DNA from: Bacteriovorax sp. BAL6_X
GTDB taxonomy: Bacteria > Bdellovibrionota > Bacteriovoracia > Bacteriovoracales > Bacteriovoracaceae
Assembly (NCBI RefSeq): GCF_000443995.1
Contig: NZ_AUMC01000003.1
Span: 682,001-746,000 of the forward strand
Length of the DNA stretch: 64,000 bases
Reading direction: 5' to 3'
Under the pieces are notes generated by a model. It saw only the letters and a program-made list of their open reading frames with translations. It searched no databases and was not told the DNA's origin. The translations under genes and the position numbers were made by a program. Below, in pieces: positions 1-7,816 of this stretch. Position 1 is the stretch's first letter, and the number at the start of each line of letters is the position of its first letter.

Positions 1-314
1 ATCACTTTAATGGTTGGATTAACTTCAACATAAATGAGAGTGTAGGAAAAGAGTGCCACGATCATTGAGATGGCCATTATCTTCGATTTTACACTAACAA
101 CTCCATACTTATTCCAATCTGTGATTATTTGCCCAAATACCTTATGGTCAAGGAGCCACTGGTAGTACTTCTCATTACTTTGAGAAAAGAAGTATGCACT
201 TAGTAGGAGAAAAGGAGTAGTCGGTATAAGAGGAAGAAAAATACCAATAAAGGCAAGAATCACAAATGCAATTCCAAAGCTTAGGTAAATGGCCTTTTTA
301 CTCTTATTTATCAT
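1..314 (-). CDS. DUF454 (YbaN-like) inner-membrane protein, partial
   Basis: This is the N-terminal part of a small membrane protein whose C-terminus lies beyond the window start; 104 codons are present and the family is usually about 120 residues. The translation begins MINKSKKAIYLSFG, followed by a hydrophobic helix, the DUF454 signature FLPLIPTTPFLLLSAYFF and a region like the family's RWLL segment (YYQWLLDHKVFG). A second membrane helix follows. The ATG overlaps the last base of the cmoB stop codon, so it is probably translationally coupled to cmoB and is the third gene of the cmoA-cmoB operon. The function of DUF454 proteins is not established; the family assignment is confident. Confidence 0.8.
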   Translation of the reverse strand, partial: MINKSKKAIYLSFGIAFVILAFIGIFLPLIPTTPFLLLSAYFFSQSNEKYYQWLLDHKVFGQIITDWNKYGVVSVKSKIMAISMIVALFSYTLIYVEVNPTIKV

Positions 315-1243
315 TAAAAAGTCTTTATTGGTGAATGAGCCTTCTTCTTCGCTTTAATACAAAATCTTACCGGAGCAGGGTAGCCTTCAACTGTTTTAGT
401 ATTATCTTTTGGGTCCAGAAAATCTTGAAGGGATTGATGTGGAGGCGGACACCACTTTGTTTGTCTCTGCTCTTCAAAGTTAGTCGTTGAAACAGAAACA
501 ACTTCCATATCAACAAAGCCTGTACGATTTATCCAATTCTTTAGACAGTTAAGAGTTGGTAGAAACCATACATTTCTCATCTTTGAATAACGATCTTCAG
601 GGAAGAGGCAAATCGTTTCTTCACCCGGAATACCGATTGTTTCCATAATCATCTCTCCTCCAGGGACAAGAGATTCTCTAATTGAGATTAACTGCTCAAG
701 TGGATGGCGGTGATGATATAGAACACCCATTGAGAACACTACATCAAAGAATGATCTAAAATTTGGAAGGTCTTCAATTCCAAATAATTCAAATTTTAAA
801 TTATCGTATTTTTTAAAATGATTGATAAACTCAAACTGCGCCTGATTGTGTAGGACTGGGTCAATTCCAAGTACTAACTTTGGATCTTGTTTGGCCATCT
901 CAAACATATAGTATCCGTTATTGCAGCCTACATCTAAGACAACCTTATCCTTTAAGTTTGGTAGAGATTCTTTTAATCTTTGCCACTTCTTATCTGAGCG
1001 CCATTCTGCATCGATATCGAGTTCGCCAACTTGAAAAGGACCCTTACGCCAAGGAATAAGTTTTGTTGCTGTTTCTAGAGTTTCATTTGAATCTTCTTTA
1101 AGAGAAGGGATGATATCAAATATCTCTTTATATTCTTTTTGGTACTTTGTACGAAACATTTGTACCTTATCGGCTTTAAGCTTTCTTAAAGATTCAATAT
1201 CAACTCGATTACCAAATTTTTCTAAGTATTCTAAATTATCCAT
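314..1243 (-). CDS. cmoB: tRNA U34 carboxymethyltransferase CmoB
   Basis: CmoB transfers the carboxymethyl group of carboxy-S-adenosylmethionine to 5-hydroxyuridine at the tRNA wobble position, giving cmo5U. Family signatures visible are LIPWRKGPF, EWRSDKKW, the SAM-binding LDVGCNNGYYM, FSMGVLYHHRHPLEQL, PEDRYSKMRNVWFLPT, and the C-terminal FLDPKDNTKTVEGYPAPVRFCI, so the protein looks full length at about 309 residues. An upstream ATG at 1276 is in frame and would overlap cmoA, but the ATG at 1243 has AGGAAG directly before it and is preferred. It lies 7 bases after cmoA, which makes its cosubstrate. Assignment is very secure. Confidence 0.96.
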   Translation of the reverse strand: MDNLEYLEKFGNRVDIESLRKLKADKVQMFRTKYQKEYKEIFDIIPSLKEDSNETLETATKLIPWRKGPFQVGELDIDAEWRSDKKWQRLKESLPNLKDKVVLDVGCNNGYYMFEMAKQDPKLVLGIDPVLHNQAQFEFINHFKKYDNLKFELFGIEDLPNFRSFFDVVFSMGVLYHHRHPLEQLISIRESLVPGGEMIMETIGIPGEETICLFPEDRYSKMRNVWFLPTLNCLKNWINRTGFVDMEVVSVSTTNFEEQRQTKWCPPPHQSLQDFLDPKDNTKTVEGYPAPVRFCIKAKKKAHSPIKTF

Positions 1244-1250
1244 TCTCTTC

Positions 1251-2003
1251 CTATTTGATACATAGGTAACAAGCAAAATTATACCATCTGAAAATCATTT
1301 CTGATTTCTTAAACCCAGCTTCTTCAAGCATTCTAAGTTGTTGTTGAGGAGTAAGTGGCCTTAGAACATTTTCAAGGGCCTCTCGCTTTTGGGCAATTTC
1401 CATCTCACTATAGCCATTTCTACGTTTAAAATCGTAATAAAGGTCAATGAGTAGGTTATCAATTTGCTCGTCTTGGCAGATGATTTTTTCAGCTAAGATA
1501 AAGCACCCATTATCATTAAGGCCATTGTAGATATTTTTGAGAACATCTAAGCGTTCTTCGACAGGTAGAAATTGAAGAGTATAATTCATAATGGCCATAC
1601 CTGCGTTTTCAATCTCTACATCAGTAATCGACTCTTCTAGTAACTTTACATTTTCCTGTAGTCCGTGGGATCTAAGTTTCTGTCCCGCTTTTTCAAGCAT
1701 CGGTCTTGAAGTATCAATCCCAACAAACTGTGGTAGCTCCTTATCATTTTGGCGAAAGTAGTCGGCCATTAAAAGCATTGTTGTTCCTGTTGAACAACCA
1801 AAGTCATAGACCGTTCCTGTTTCATAAAAGCGTCTTGTTAGGTCGATGATAATTTTATGAATTTCATGATAATTAGGAATACTACGTGAGACCATGTCAT
1901 CAAATACTGAGGCCACATCTTGATTGAATTCAAAATCTGAGATTTTTTCAATTTTCTTTGCAAAAACTTGGTCTTTACCAGAGTTTAAAAATTTATTTTC
2001 CAT
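1251..2003 (-). CDS. cmoA: Carboxy-SAM synthase CmoA
   Basis: CmoA converts SAM and prephenate into carboxy-SAM, the cosubstrate of CmoB. The 250-residue class I methyltransferase-fold protein shows VASVFDDMVSRSIPNY, the SAM-binding VYDFGCSTGTTML, the acidic GIDTSRPMLEKA, NAGMAIMNYTLQFL, YYDFKRRNGYSEMEI and QKREALENVL, all typical of CmoA. It is the first gene of the cmoA-cmoB-DUF454 operon. The region before its ATG has only a weak ribosome site. Cytoplasmic. Assignment is very secure. Confidence 0.96.
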   Translation of the reverse strand: MENKFLNSGKDQVFAKKIEKISDFEFNQDVASVFDDMVSRSIPNYHEIHKIIIDLTRRFYETGTVYDFGCSTGTTMLLMADYFRQNDKELPQFVGIDTSRPMLEKAGQKLRSHGLQENVKLLEESITDVEIENAGMAIMNYTLQFLPVEERLDVLKNIYNGLNDNGCFILAEKIICQDEQIDNLLIDLYYDFKRRNGYSEMEIAQKREALENVLRPLTPQQQLRMLEEAGFKKSEMIFRWYNFACYLCIK

Positions 2004-2172
2004 GAGCCGAAACTAGAATATCTTTTCGATATTGTCCAATCGACTATAAAAAATACTCCGTATTTTCTCTTTAATTTCAGTAGTTTACTGATACGCGTGA
2101 TTTTTTTCTTTGAATAAGTAATTTTTATTGGTATGTAAACAAAATATATATTGAAATAACAGTGCAGGTTCT

Positions 2173-2817
2173 ATGAATAACGAATTGGATAGAGGGGAAG
2201 CTTTTAACGAAACACTAAGAGTTTTATCCCATGATTACTCGGGGCATATGCATTTGATTCGATTCTGTATTGATGAGTTAATGCAAGATCAGGATCAAGA
2301 TAACCCTTTTGTGAAAAAGTTAAACCAAGGTCTTGAACGCTTTGAAAATGATTTAAACCTTCTTAAGCAGTCGACGCCTTATTTTTTAGATGAAGAAATT
2401 CCATTAAGTAAAATTGTCGCAAGGGCCTTCGGCCAAGCACGTATCTACTTAAAGAAACACTTTGCCGATCTTACATGGACTATTGAGAATGACTCAACTG
2501 TAAAAGGGTCACAGGCCAATGATTTATGTGAACTACTGTTCTCTTTTGCCCACTTATTTTCGACTCTCGCAAAAAAAGAAGGCCGAGAGACATTTCATAT
2601 CACCCTAGAAATTAAAGACGAGTTAAGAAAATTAATTTTTATTAAGTCAGAATTAAACAAATACTTAAGACAAGAGTTAGATTCCATCTTAAACTTAGGT
2701 GACGAAAACGAAAAATCATTAAGAAGATACATCGGCATTCATAACTTTCTAGCGAAGGGAAAGGATTACGAAATTCTTGATGGGGACAACAATTTATCGG
2801 TGAGGTTTGAATTATGA
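2173..2817 (+). CDS. Histidine-kinase-like protein with degenerate ATPase region (ChpT-like?)
   Basis: A 214-residue soluble protein. Its N-terminus contains LSHDYSGHMHLIRF, resembling the phospho-acceptor H-box of a dimerization domain (His20). A C-terminal region of about 110 residues sits where a kinase ATPase domain would be, but no N-box, DxGxG or GxGxGL motif is visible, so it probably does not bind ATP in the usual way. This layout is like histidine phosphotransferases of the ChpT type, which relay phosphate rather than autophosphorylate. Its last codons overlap the start of the downstream response regulator (ATGA), so the two are coupled and probably act together. No sensor domain or membrane segment is seen. 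Phosphotransfer is inferred. Confidence 0.6.
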   Translation: MNNELDRGEAFNETLRVLSHDYSGHMHLIRFCIDELMQDQDQDNPFVKKLNQGLERFENDLNLLKQSTPYFLDEEIPLSKIVARAFGQARIYLKKHFADLTWTIENDSTVKGSQANDLCELLFSFAHLFSTLAKKEGRETFHITLEIKDELRKLIFIKSELNKYLRQELDSILNLGDENEKSLRRYIGIHNFLAKGKDYEILDGDNNLSVRFEL

Positions 2818-3566
2818 CAATGGCAACAGACAAGGAAATTTGGATTTTAGAGGATGATGAGGGATGTCGTTTTGTTTACGAACAAACACTCGTTCACCGC
2901 TACAACAATTTAAGATTCTTTACTTCAATAGAAGAGTTTCAAAAATCTCTTTCTAATACAGAAAAGAATCCTGCTCTAATAATTGCGGATCTTATGCTTG
3001 ATGATGGTAATTTTATGACATACCTAAATCACTCTAAAGATCGACGCCTAATGGTAATCCCATTTATTATTGTTTCAAGTATTGATGATATCGATGCTCT
3101 GAGATTTTGTTTTATGGAAGGTGCTCTAGATTACTTAACGAAACCTTTTAAGAAAAACGAATTAATCGTTAAGATCGAGAATGTATTTAATGGTAGCCCA
3201 AGAAGAATGGTACAGCCAATTGCCCACAAATCGATGCTTCTAGATGGTAAAGAAGTTGAACACTTAACAAGTAAGCAAAAACAACTTCTAGGACTATTTA
3301 TTAATTCTCCACATCGCATTGTAAGTCGCGATGACATCTTAGATAATGTTTGGGGCGATACAACTGTTCACCCAAAAACTGTAGATGTTCACTTATATAA
3401 TCTAAGAAGAAAACTTCATGACTATGGTTATATCATTCGTTCAGAAGGTGGTGGTAAGTGGTCATTAATTCCTGATACCTATGAAAAAACTGCAAGTACA
3501 GATGAATCAAATGTTTCATCTAGTGGTAAAGATAGTGAAAACTCAGTATCAGAAAACTCATTGTAA
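2814..3566 (+). CDS. OmpR-type response regulator (REC + winged helix)
   Basis: A 250-residue two-domain regulator. The receiver domain (about residues 8-125) has the acidic pocket ILEDDE, the phospho-acceptor Asp59 in LIIADLMLDD and the conserved lysine in YLTKPFKK. The C-terminal winged helix (about 140-225) has LTSKQKQLLGLFINSPHRIVSRDDILDNVWG and KTVDVHLYNLRRKLHDYGYIIRSE, typical of DNA-binding trans_reg_C domains. A Ser-rich tail follows. The start overlaps the preceding histidine protein by 4 bases, making that the likely phosphodonor. A strong terminator follows. The target promoter cannot be told from sequence. Confidence 0.9.
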   Translation: MTMATDKEIWILEDDEGCRFVYEQTLVHRYNNLRFFTSIEEFQKSLSNTEKNPALIIADLMLDDGNFMTYLNHSKDRRLMVIPFIIVSSIDDIDALRFCFMEGALDYLTKPFKKNELIVKIENVFNGSPRRMVQPIAHKSMLLDGKEVEHLTSKQKQLLGLFINSPHRIVSRDDILDNVWGDTTVHPKTVDVHLYNLRRKLHDYGYIIRSEGGGKWSLIPDTYEKTASTDESNVSSSGKDSENSVSENSL

Positions 3567-3580
3567 TTTTTAATTTTTAT

Positions 3581-3611
3581 AAATCGCCTCTACTTCTAAT
3601 AGAGGCGATTT
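3581..3611 (+). terminator. Hairpin terminator after the two-component operon
   Basis: A perfect 12-bp stem (AAATCGCCTCTA pairing with TAGAGGCGATTT) with a 7-base loop begins 15 bases after the response-regulator stop. The sequence before and after is T/A rich, so it may work in both directions. Confidence 0.8.
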
Positions 3612-3651
3612 TATATTTAGAAGAAGTTGATTTAAAGCAATTATAGTCAAT

Positions 3652-5127
3652 ATGATTGAGAAGAGACGCCAAGTGAATAAGCCGAATAGTAGCTTCAGCA
3701 AGGAGTTATTAAATTCGAATATCCATTATTGTCACATCGATTTTGATGGGGTGTGTATCTATGTCAATGATCTTTATCTTGGTTATGGCCTAAGTATTGG
3801 AACAAATATTTTTAAATATACTCCTGACGACAAAATGGAGTTCTTCCTTAGTCAAGTTGAAAAAGCAAAGAAAGGAGAAGCCTGCCACTTTTTTTCTGAA
3901 TGTATAAATTTACTAGGGGAGAGAGATCTGTGGGAAGTATGGCTTCAACCTGGCTATTCAGCGACTGGAAGTGAAGCTTCTTATATCGAAGTTTATAGCA
4001 GAAATACAAATGCTGGCCCGGAAAACTTTATTTCTACTTTATTTAAAAACTTCTATACCGCAACTGATGATGACTTATTTATTTTAAATAATCAGCTTGT
4101 TATTTTAGATATTAATAAGGTGACAAAACAGGCCCTTGTGGGATCAAAGTTTTCAGAAGTTATTTTTGATGATGAAGAATATCTTTTCTTTTTGAATACA
4201 TTTGAGCAAGCAAAACGACTTGATGGTGTAGCACTTAAGGTCACTCATCCTATTAATCGAAAGCGTCGTTCAAAAAAACGCTTTTGTCGCATCAGTGTAA
4301 CCTATATTGTTATTCAAGGTGTTGGACGCTATATGGTTCAGATTCGTGATGTTCATCAAGAACATACCAATCGCGTCACCTTGAAAATGCAAGAAAAGCA
4401 AATTGAAGAATTTGAAAGATGGCGATCTCTTGGACAAATGTCTGCTGGTATCGCTCACGAAATAAATAATCCATTATGTATTATTCGCATTCAGGCCGAA
4501 CAACTAAAAGATCGTTATGCAGGTAAGATCAAGGATTCTGACCCTGGCTATTTAAAGAAATTAGAAAGTATTATTAAGCAAGTTGATCGCATTGAAAATA
4601 TTGCAAATAGTTTGAAAATTTATTCTCGCTCATCAAATTCAATTTCAAAAGAAGTTCATAATCTTGATAATTTAATTCAAGACTCTTTAGGGCTCTTTCA
4701 GGCCCAAACTGGGCGTGAAATTTATATCGATTTTAAAAATCCATATCGTGGAGTAGAGATTGCTTGCAAGAAGAATGAATTCTATCAAGTCGTTTTAAGT
4801 CTTCTTACAAATTCATATCAGGCAGTTCATAAATTTGATAGTCTGGAAAAATGTTGGATTAAAATTTGGGTAGAGGAAACAATGCTTGATCACTACACTA
4901 TTTTTATTCAAGATGGTGGTGATGGAATTAAGGACAAAGACGTTAAGGATATTTTTACGCCTTTCTTTACAACAAAAGATGTAGGAGAGGGAACTGGGCT
5001 TGGATTAAGTATTTCGAAAAAGTTAGCGCTTGAAAATAATATGATTCTTGATTTTGAAAAAGAATTTGAATATACAACGTTTTCAATATCACTAGGCCAA
5101 AACGTAGTAAGGCCTAGCGATTCTTAA
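3652..5127 (+). CDS. Soluble PAS-domain sensor histidine kinase
   Basis: A 491-residue kinase without membrane segments. Two PAS-like regions occupy roughly residues 20-120 and 125-235, followed by a short coiled linker. The H-box is MSAGIAHEINNPLCIIRIQAEQL with His269, the N-box region is LLTNSYQAV, the G1 box is DGGDGI, the F-box FTPFFTTK and the G2 box GEGTGLGLSISKKLA, so it should autophosphorylate. It is separated from the upstream regulator operon by a terminator and has no adjacent receiver, so its partner is unknown. The sensed signal is unknown but cytoplasmic by topology. It converges on the glutaredoxin gene 7 bases away. Confidence 0.92.
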   Translation: MIEKRRQVNKPNSSFSKELLNSNIHYCHIDFDGVCIYVNDLYLGYGLSIGTNIFKYTPDDKMEFFLSQVEKAKKGEACHFFSECINLLGERDLWEVWLQPGYSATGSEASYIEVYSRNTNAGPENFISTLFKNFYTATDDDLFILNNQLVILDINKVTKQALVGSKFSEVIFDDEEYLFFLNTFEQAKRLDGVALKVTHPINRKRRSKKRFCRISVTYIVIQGVGRYMVQIRDVHQEHTNRVTLKMQEKQIEEFERWRSLGQMSAGIAHEINNPLCIIRIQAEQLKDRYAGKIKDSDPGYLKKLESIIKQVDRIENIANSLKIYSRSSNSISKEVHNLDNLIQDSLGLFQAQTGREIYIDFKNPYRGVEIACKKNEFYQVVLSLLTNSYQAVHKFDSLEKCWIKIWVEETMLDHYTIFIQDGGDGIKDKDVKDIFTPFFTTKDVGEGTGLGLSISKKLALENNMILDFEKEFEYTTFSISLGQNVVRPSDS

Positions 5128-5134
5128 AAACAAA

Positions 5135-5524
5135 TTAGCTATTTAGAATTTCTTGTAATTGTCCTGATTGGAACATTTCAGTGATAATATCGTTACCACC
5201 AACTAGCTCTCCCTTGAAGTAAAGTTGTGGGTAAGTTGGCCAGTTAGAGTAAGCTTTTAATCCTTCTCTGATATCCATATCTTCTAAAATATTGAATGTC
5301 TTATATGGTTTACCTACTGAGTTTAACATTGCAATTGTGTTTGCAGAGAAACCACACATTGGCATATCAGGTGTTCCTTTCATGAATAAGAAGAGGTCAG
5401 CTGATTTAATTAGTGTTTCGATTTGAATATTAAGTTCTTGTGACTTATCAGCACCAGAAACAGCTTCCCCTTGATTAATTGGAGTTGATTCTTTACCAAG
5501 AATGTTGAATGGATTATCGCTCAT
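5135..5524 (-). CDS. grxD: Monothiol CGFS glutaredoxin (Grx4 family)
   Basis: Grx4 proteins bind and transfer [2Fe-2S] clusters. The 129-residue protein has a 30-residue N-terminal extension rich in polar residues and then a full glutaredoxin domain with LFMKGTPDMPMCGFSANTIAML (CGFS active site), the cis-Pro segment WPTYPQLYFKGELVGGNDII and a C-terminal helix. The Grx domain alone is the usual 100-110 residues, so the N-terminal extension is a small oddity. AAGGA precedes the ATG. Confidence 0.93.
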   Translation of the reverse strand: MSDNPFNILGKESTPINQGEAVSGADKSQELNIQIETLIKSADLFLFMKGTPDMPMCGFSANTIAMLNSVGKPYKTFNILEDMDIREGLKAYSNWPTYPQLYFKGELVGGNDIITEMFQSGQLQEILNS

Positions 5525-5612
5525 ATTGATTCCTTTATTTCCTGAGTTTCAATTTCTTCTATCTTACCTAATAATGGAGGTTTTGGAAATAGCTTAGGGT
5601 AAGTGTCGAAAA

Positions 5613-6266
5613 TTAAAGACGTTGATTCAACCAGTTACGTAGTTGAATTACTTCATCGATATCAATTTCATGCTCCATTTCATAGGCATGGAATTGTGCA
5701 TTAGCTCCTAGGCCCACCAAATGCTCAATTCCTGCTCTTGTTTGATTAATATCAATAACGGGATCAAGACTTCCATGAGCACAGAATATATCTGTTTTCT
5801 TTAGACAATTTGAAAGCTCTTGAGGGCGCCTTTCCGGGTAGATTCTTGGTGACATAAGTACTATCCCTCCAAGCTTATGTTGAAGAAGGTAGGCCGTCTC
5901 AAGACTAATACAACCACCTTGTGAGAATCCTCCAATAAAGATATCGCTATAATCAATATGCTCATTATTGGCCACGATCTCATCAATGATCTTTGTTAAA
6001 ATTCTGACACTATTTTCTATTCCTGGAACAGGATTACTAGGTGGAATATCGTACCAACTATGGCCAAAGTAATACTTCTTTGGGGCATTAAGCAGTAGGT
6101 AGCTAAGGCCTGTGACATTAATTTCCTGAGTGAATACTTTGTAGGATTCTAAGCTATCTCCTAGGCCGTGCAGGATAATCATGACCTTTTGTGAACTGGT
6201 TGGAGTGATATCGCTTGCGGGTATATAGAAAGAGTCGAGTAACTGTGTTTTTAAGTCGGTTTTCAT
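5613..6266 (-). CDS. Carboxylesterase/phospholipase-type alpha/beta hydrolase
   Basis: A 217-residue cytoplasmic hydrolase of the acyl-protein thioesterase/carboxylesterase family. The oxyanion region is ILHGLGDS, the nucleophile elbow is GGFSQGGCISLE, the acidic residue lies in CAHGSLDPVIDINQ and the catalytic His is probably in YEMEHEI. Length fits the family. No signal peptide. Substrates in this family range from short-chain esters to lysophospholipids, so specificity is open. It lies 88 bases after grxD on the same strand (grxD is transcribed after it). Confidence 0.85.
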   Translation of the reverse strand: MKTDLKTQLLDSFYIPASDITPTSSQKVMIILHGLGDSLESYKVFTQEINVTGLSYLLLNAPKKYYFGHSWYDIPPSNPVPGIENSVRILTKIIDEIVANNEHIDYSDIFIGGFSQGGCISLETAYLLQHKLGGIVLMSPRIYPERRPQELSNCLKKTDIFCAHGSLDPVIDINQTRAGIEHLVGLGANAQFHAYEMEHEIDIDEVIQLRNWLNQRL

Positions 6267-6375
6267 AAGGAAAAAATATGTGATTGTGTGTTTTTATTCA
6301 AGTTTTATCTAAATTTTTTTTATGAACGGTCGATATAATACTATCTATTGAATCCACGGAACACAGGAGGAAAAT

Positions 6376-7011
6376 GTGTCAACAACTAGTATTTTAAAAG
6401 TTGAAACAAGAAAACCGGGAAGATCAACAACTCAAATGAGAAAAAACGGATATATTCCAGGAACTATTTACGGAAAAGGTTTTGCAGGAGCTCAATTCAT
6501 GGTTCCAAAGCATGGTCTTTCAAAGTTTCTACATACTTCAGGAAAAGTATTTGAAGTAGAGTTCGAAGGTAAGAAACACCTTGTAACTCTAGCAGATGTA
6601 CAAAGAGGACACCTAGGTACGGATTTTGTTCATTGCTCATTCCACAAAGTATCAGCAAAAGAGAAAGTTGTTATTTCTCTTCCAATTCACTTTGTTGGTG
6701 AAGCAGTTGGAACAAAAGCTGGTGGTCTAGTTAACTTCAATATGCATGAAGTTGAAGTAGAAGGTCTACCTAAAGATATGCCAGAATCACTAGAATTCGA
6801 TATCACTGGTCTTGAGCTTGATGGACACTGGTCACTAGAGCACTTTACTCTACCAACTGGTCTAACTTGGGCACATGAGCCAACTTCATCAGTTGTTTCT
6901 TGCCACCTACCAAAAGTAGTTGTTGAGCCAGAAGTTGAAGAAACTGAAATGGTTGTTGAAACTCACGCTGACGCTGAAGCGGCAGAAAAGAAAGAAGAAG
7001 CAGCTTCATAA
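6376..7011 (+). CDS. rplY: 50S ribosomal protein L25 (CTC form)
   Basis: A 211-residue two-domain L25 (general stress protein CTC type) that binds 5S rRNA. The N-terminal domain has ETRKPGRSTTQMRKNGYIPGTIYGKG and the C-terminal beta domain carries the family region HFVGEAVGTKAGGLVNFNMHEVEVEGLP. The tail is Glu/Ala rich, as is common. The start is GTG at 6376: AGGAGG lies 5 bases before it, and the ATG overlapping it at 6374 runs out of frame into an early stop. In many bacteria rplY precedes pth; here it stands alone between a divergent esterase and a terminator. Confidence 0.96.
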   Translation: MSTTSILKVETRKPGRSTTQMRKNGYIPGTIYGKGFAGAQFMVPKHGLSKFLHTSGKVFEVEFEGKKHLVTLADVQRGHLGTDFVHCSFHKVSAKEKVVISLPIHFVGEAVGTKAGGLVNFNMHEVEVEGLPKDMPESLEFDITGLELDGHWSLEHFTLPTGLTWAHEPTSSVVSCHLPKVVVEPEVEETEMVVETHADAEAAEKKEEAAS

Positions 7012-7040
7012 TTTTTTTCAAAATGATTATTCAATAATGA

Positions 7041-7069
7041 GGGAGGCCGTATGGTCTCCCTTTTTTTTT
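7041..7069 (+). terminator. Rho-independent terminator after rplY
   Basis: GGGAGGCC and GGTCTCCC form an 8-bp stem (one G-T pair) around GTAT, followed directly by nine T residues. It lies 29 bases after the L25 stop codon. Confidence 0.9.
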
Positions 7070-7086
7070 AGCAAATGATCTTTTGC

Positions 7087-7734
7087 TTATTTAATCCAGA
7101 AGTCTTCGTGATAATTAAATTTCGTTAGCTCTTTCACTTTCTGAAGGTAGATGTGAATTTGTGGAGGGAATTGGTACTCTGGAAAGATATACATTCCCCA
7201 CAAATGAGAAGCTAGAAGAATATCTAAGATCGTAAATTTATCACTTTCGTAAAAAGGTAGAAGCTTTGGTGGAAGTTGAGAAAGTGTTTGATCAAGGCCA
7301 TATAAGTACTCTGCCTTATTCTGTACTAGTAAATGAAATGGGCCACGCTTGGCCGATTTCTTTTTGATAAAGTACTCTCTTGCTTCAGGAGTAAACTCTT
7401 TTGACCACGCCCAGTAAGGCATACATAGGTTATGAACATCTTTTCCGAGTTGATCAAGATAGTCGCTGAGGAGCTTGTAGCTTTCACTATCAAGCTTTGA
7501 AAGATTTAGGTCTTTATCACTGTGACTTGCAAGGGCCTTAATTATATCAAGGGACTCGTTCATGACTTCGCCATCAATTTCCATTATTGGCAACATCTTT
7601 GTTCCAGTAAGCTCGACAGGTATCTGCTCATCGTTGTAATCTAGTACAACTGATTCATATTTGATTCCAAAAAAACCAAGTGCCATGCGAACTCTTACAC
7701 AGAATGGACAATGGATATAGTGATAAAGTTTCAT
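7087..7734 (-). CDS. grxB: Glutaredoxin 2 family protein
   Basis: A 215-residue GST-like glutaredoxin. The N-terminal thioredoxin fold has MKLYHYIHCPFCVRVRMALG (CPFC active site), KMLPIMEIDG (cis-Pro) and MNESLDIIKAL, matching the Grx2 pattern. The C-terminal part is an all-helical GST-C-like domain with YFIKKKSAKRGPF, also a Grx2 feature. It is expected to reduce glutathione mixed disulfides in the cytoplasm. Divergent from the flippase/acyltransferase gene. Confidence 0.9.
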   Translation of the reverse strand: MKLYHYIHCPFCVRVRMALGFFGIKYESVVLDYNDEQIPVELTGTKMLPIMEIDGEVMNESLDIIKALASHSDKDLNLSKLDSESYKLLSDYLDQLGKDVHNLCMPYWAWSKEFTPEAREYFIKKKSAKRGPFHLLVQNKAEYLYGLDQTLSQLPPKLLPFYESDKFTILDILLASHLWGMYIFPEYQFPPQIHIYLQKVKELTKFNYHEDFWIK

Positions 7735-7816
7735 ATAGATTCCTTTCGGGTTTATGCGTCATTACGTATCAGTAAATAATAGTACAATATTGTTAAGAAA
7801 TATTTAAGGAAAAACA

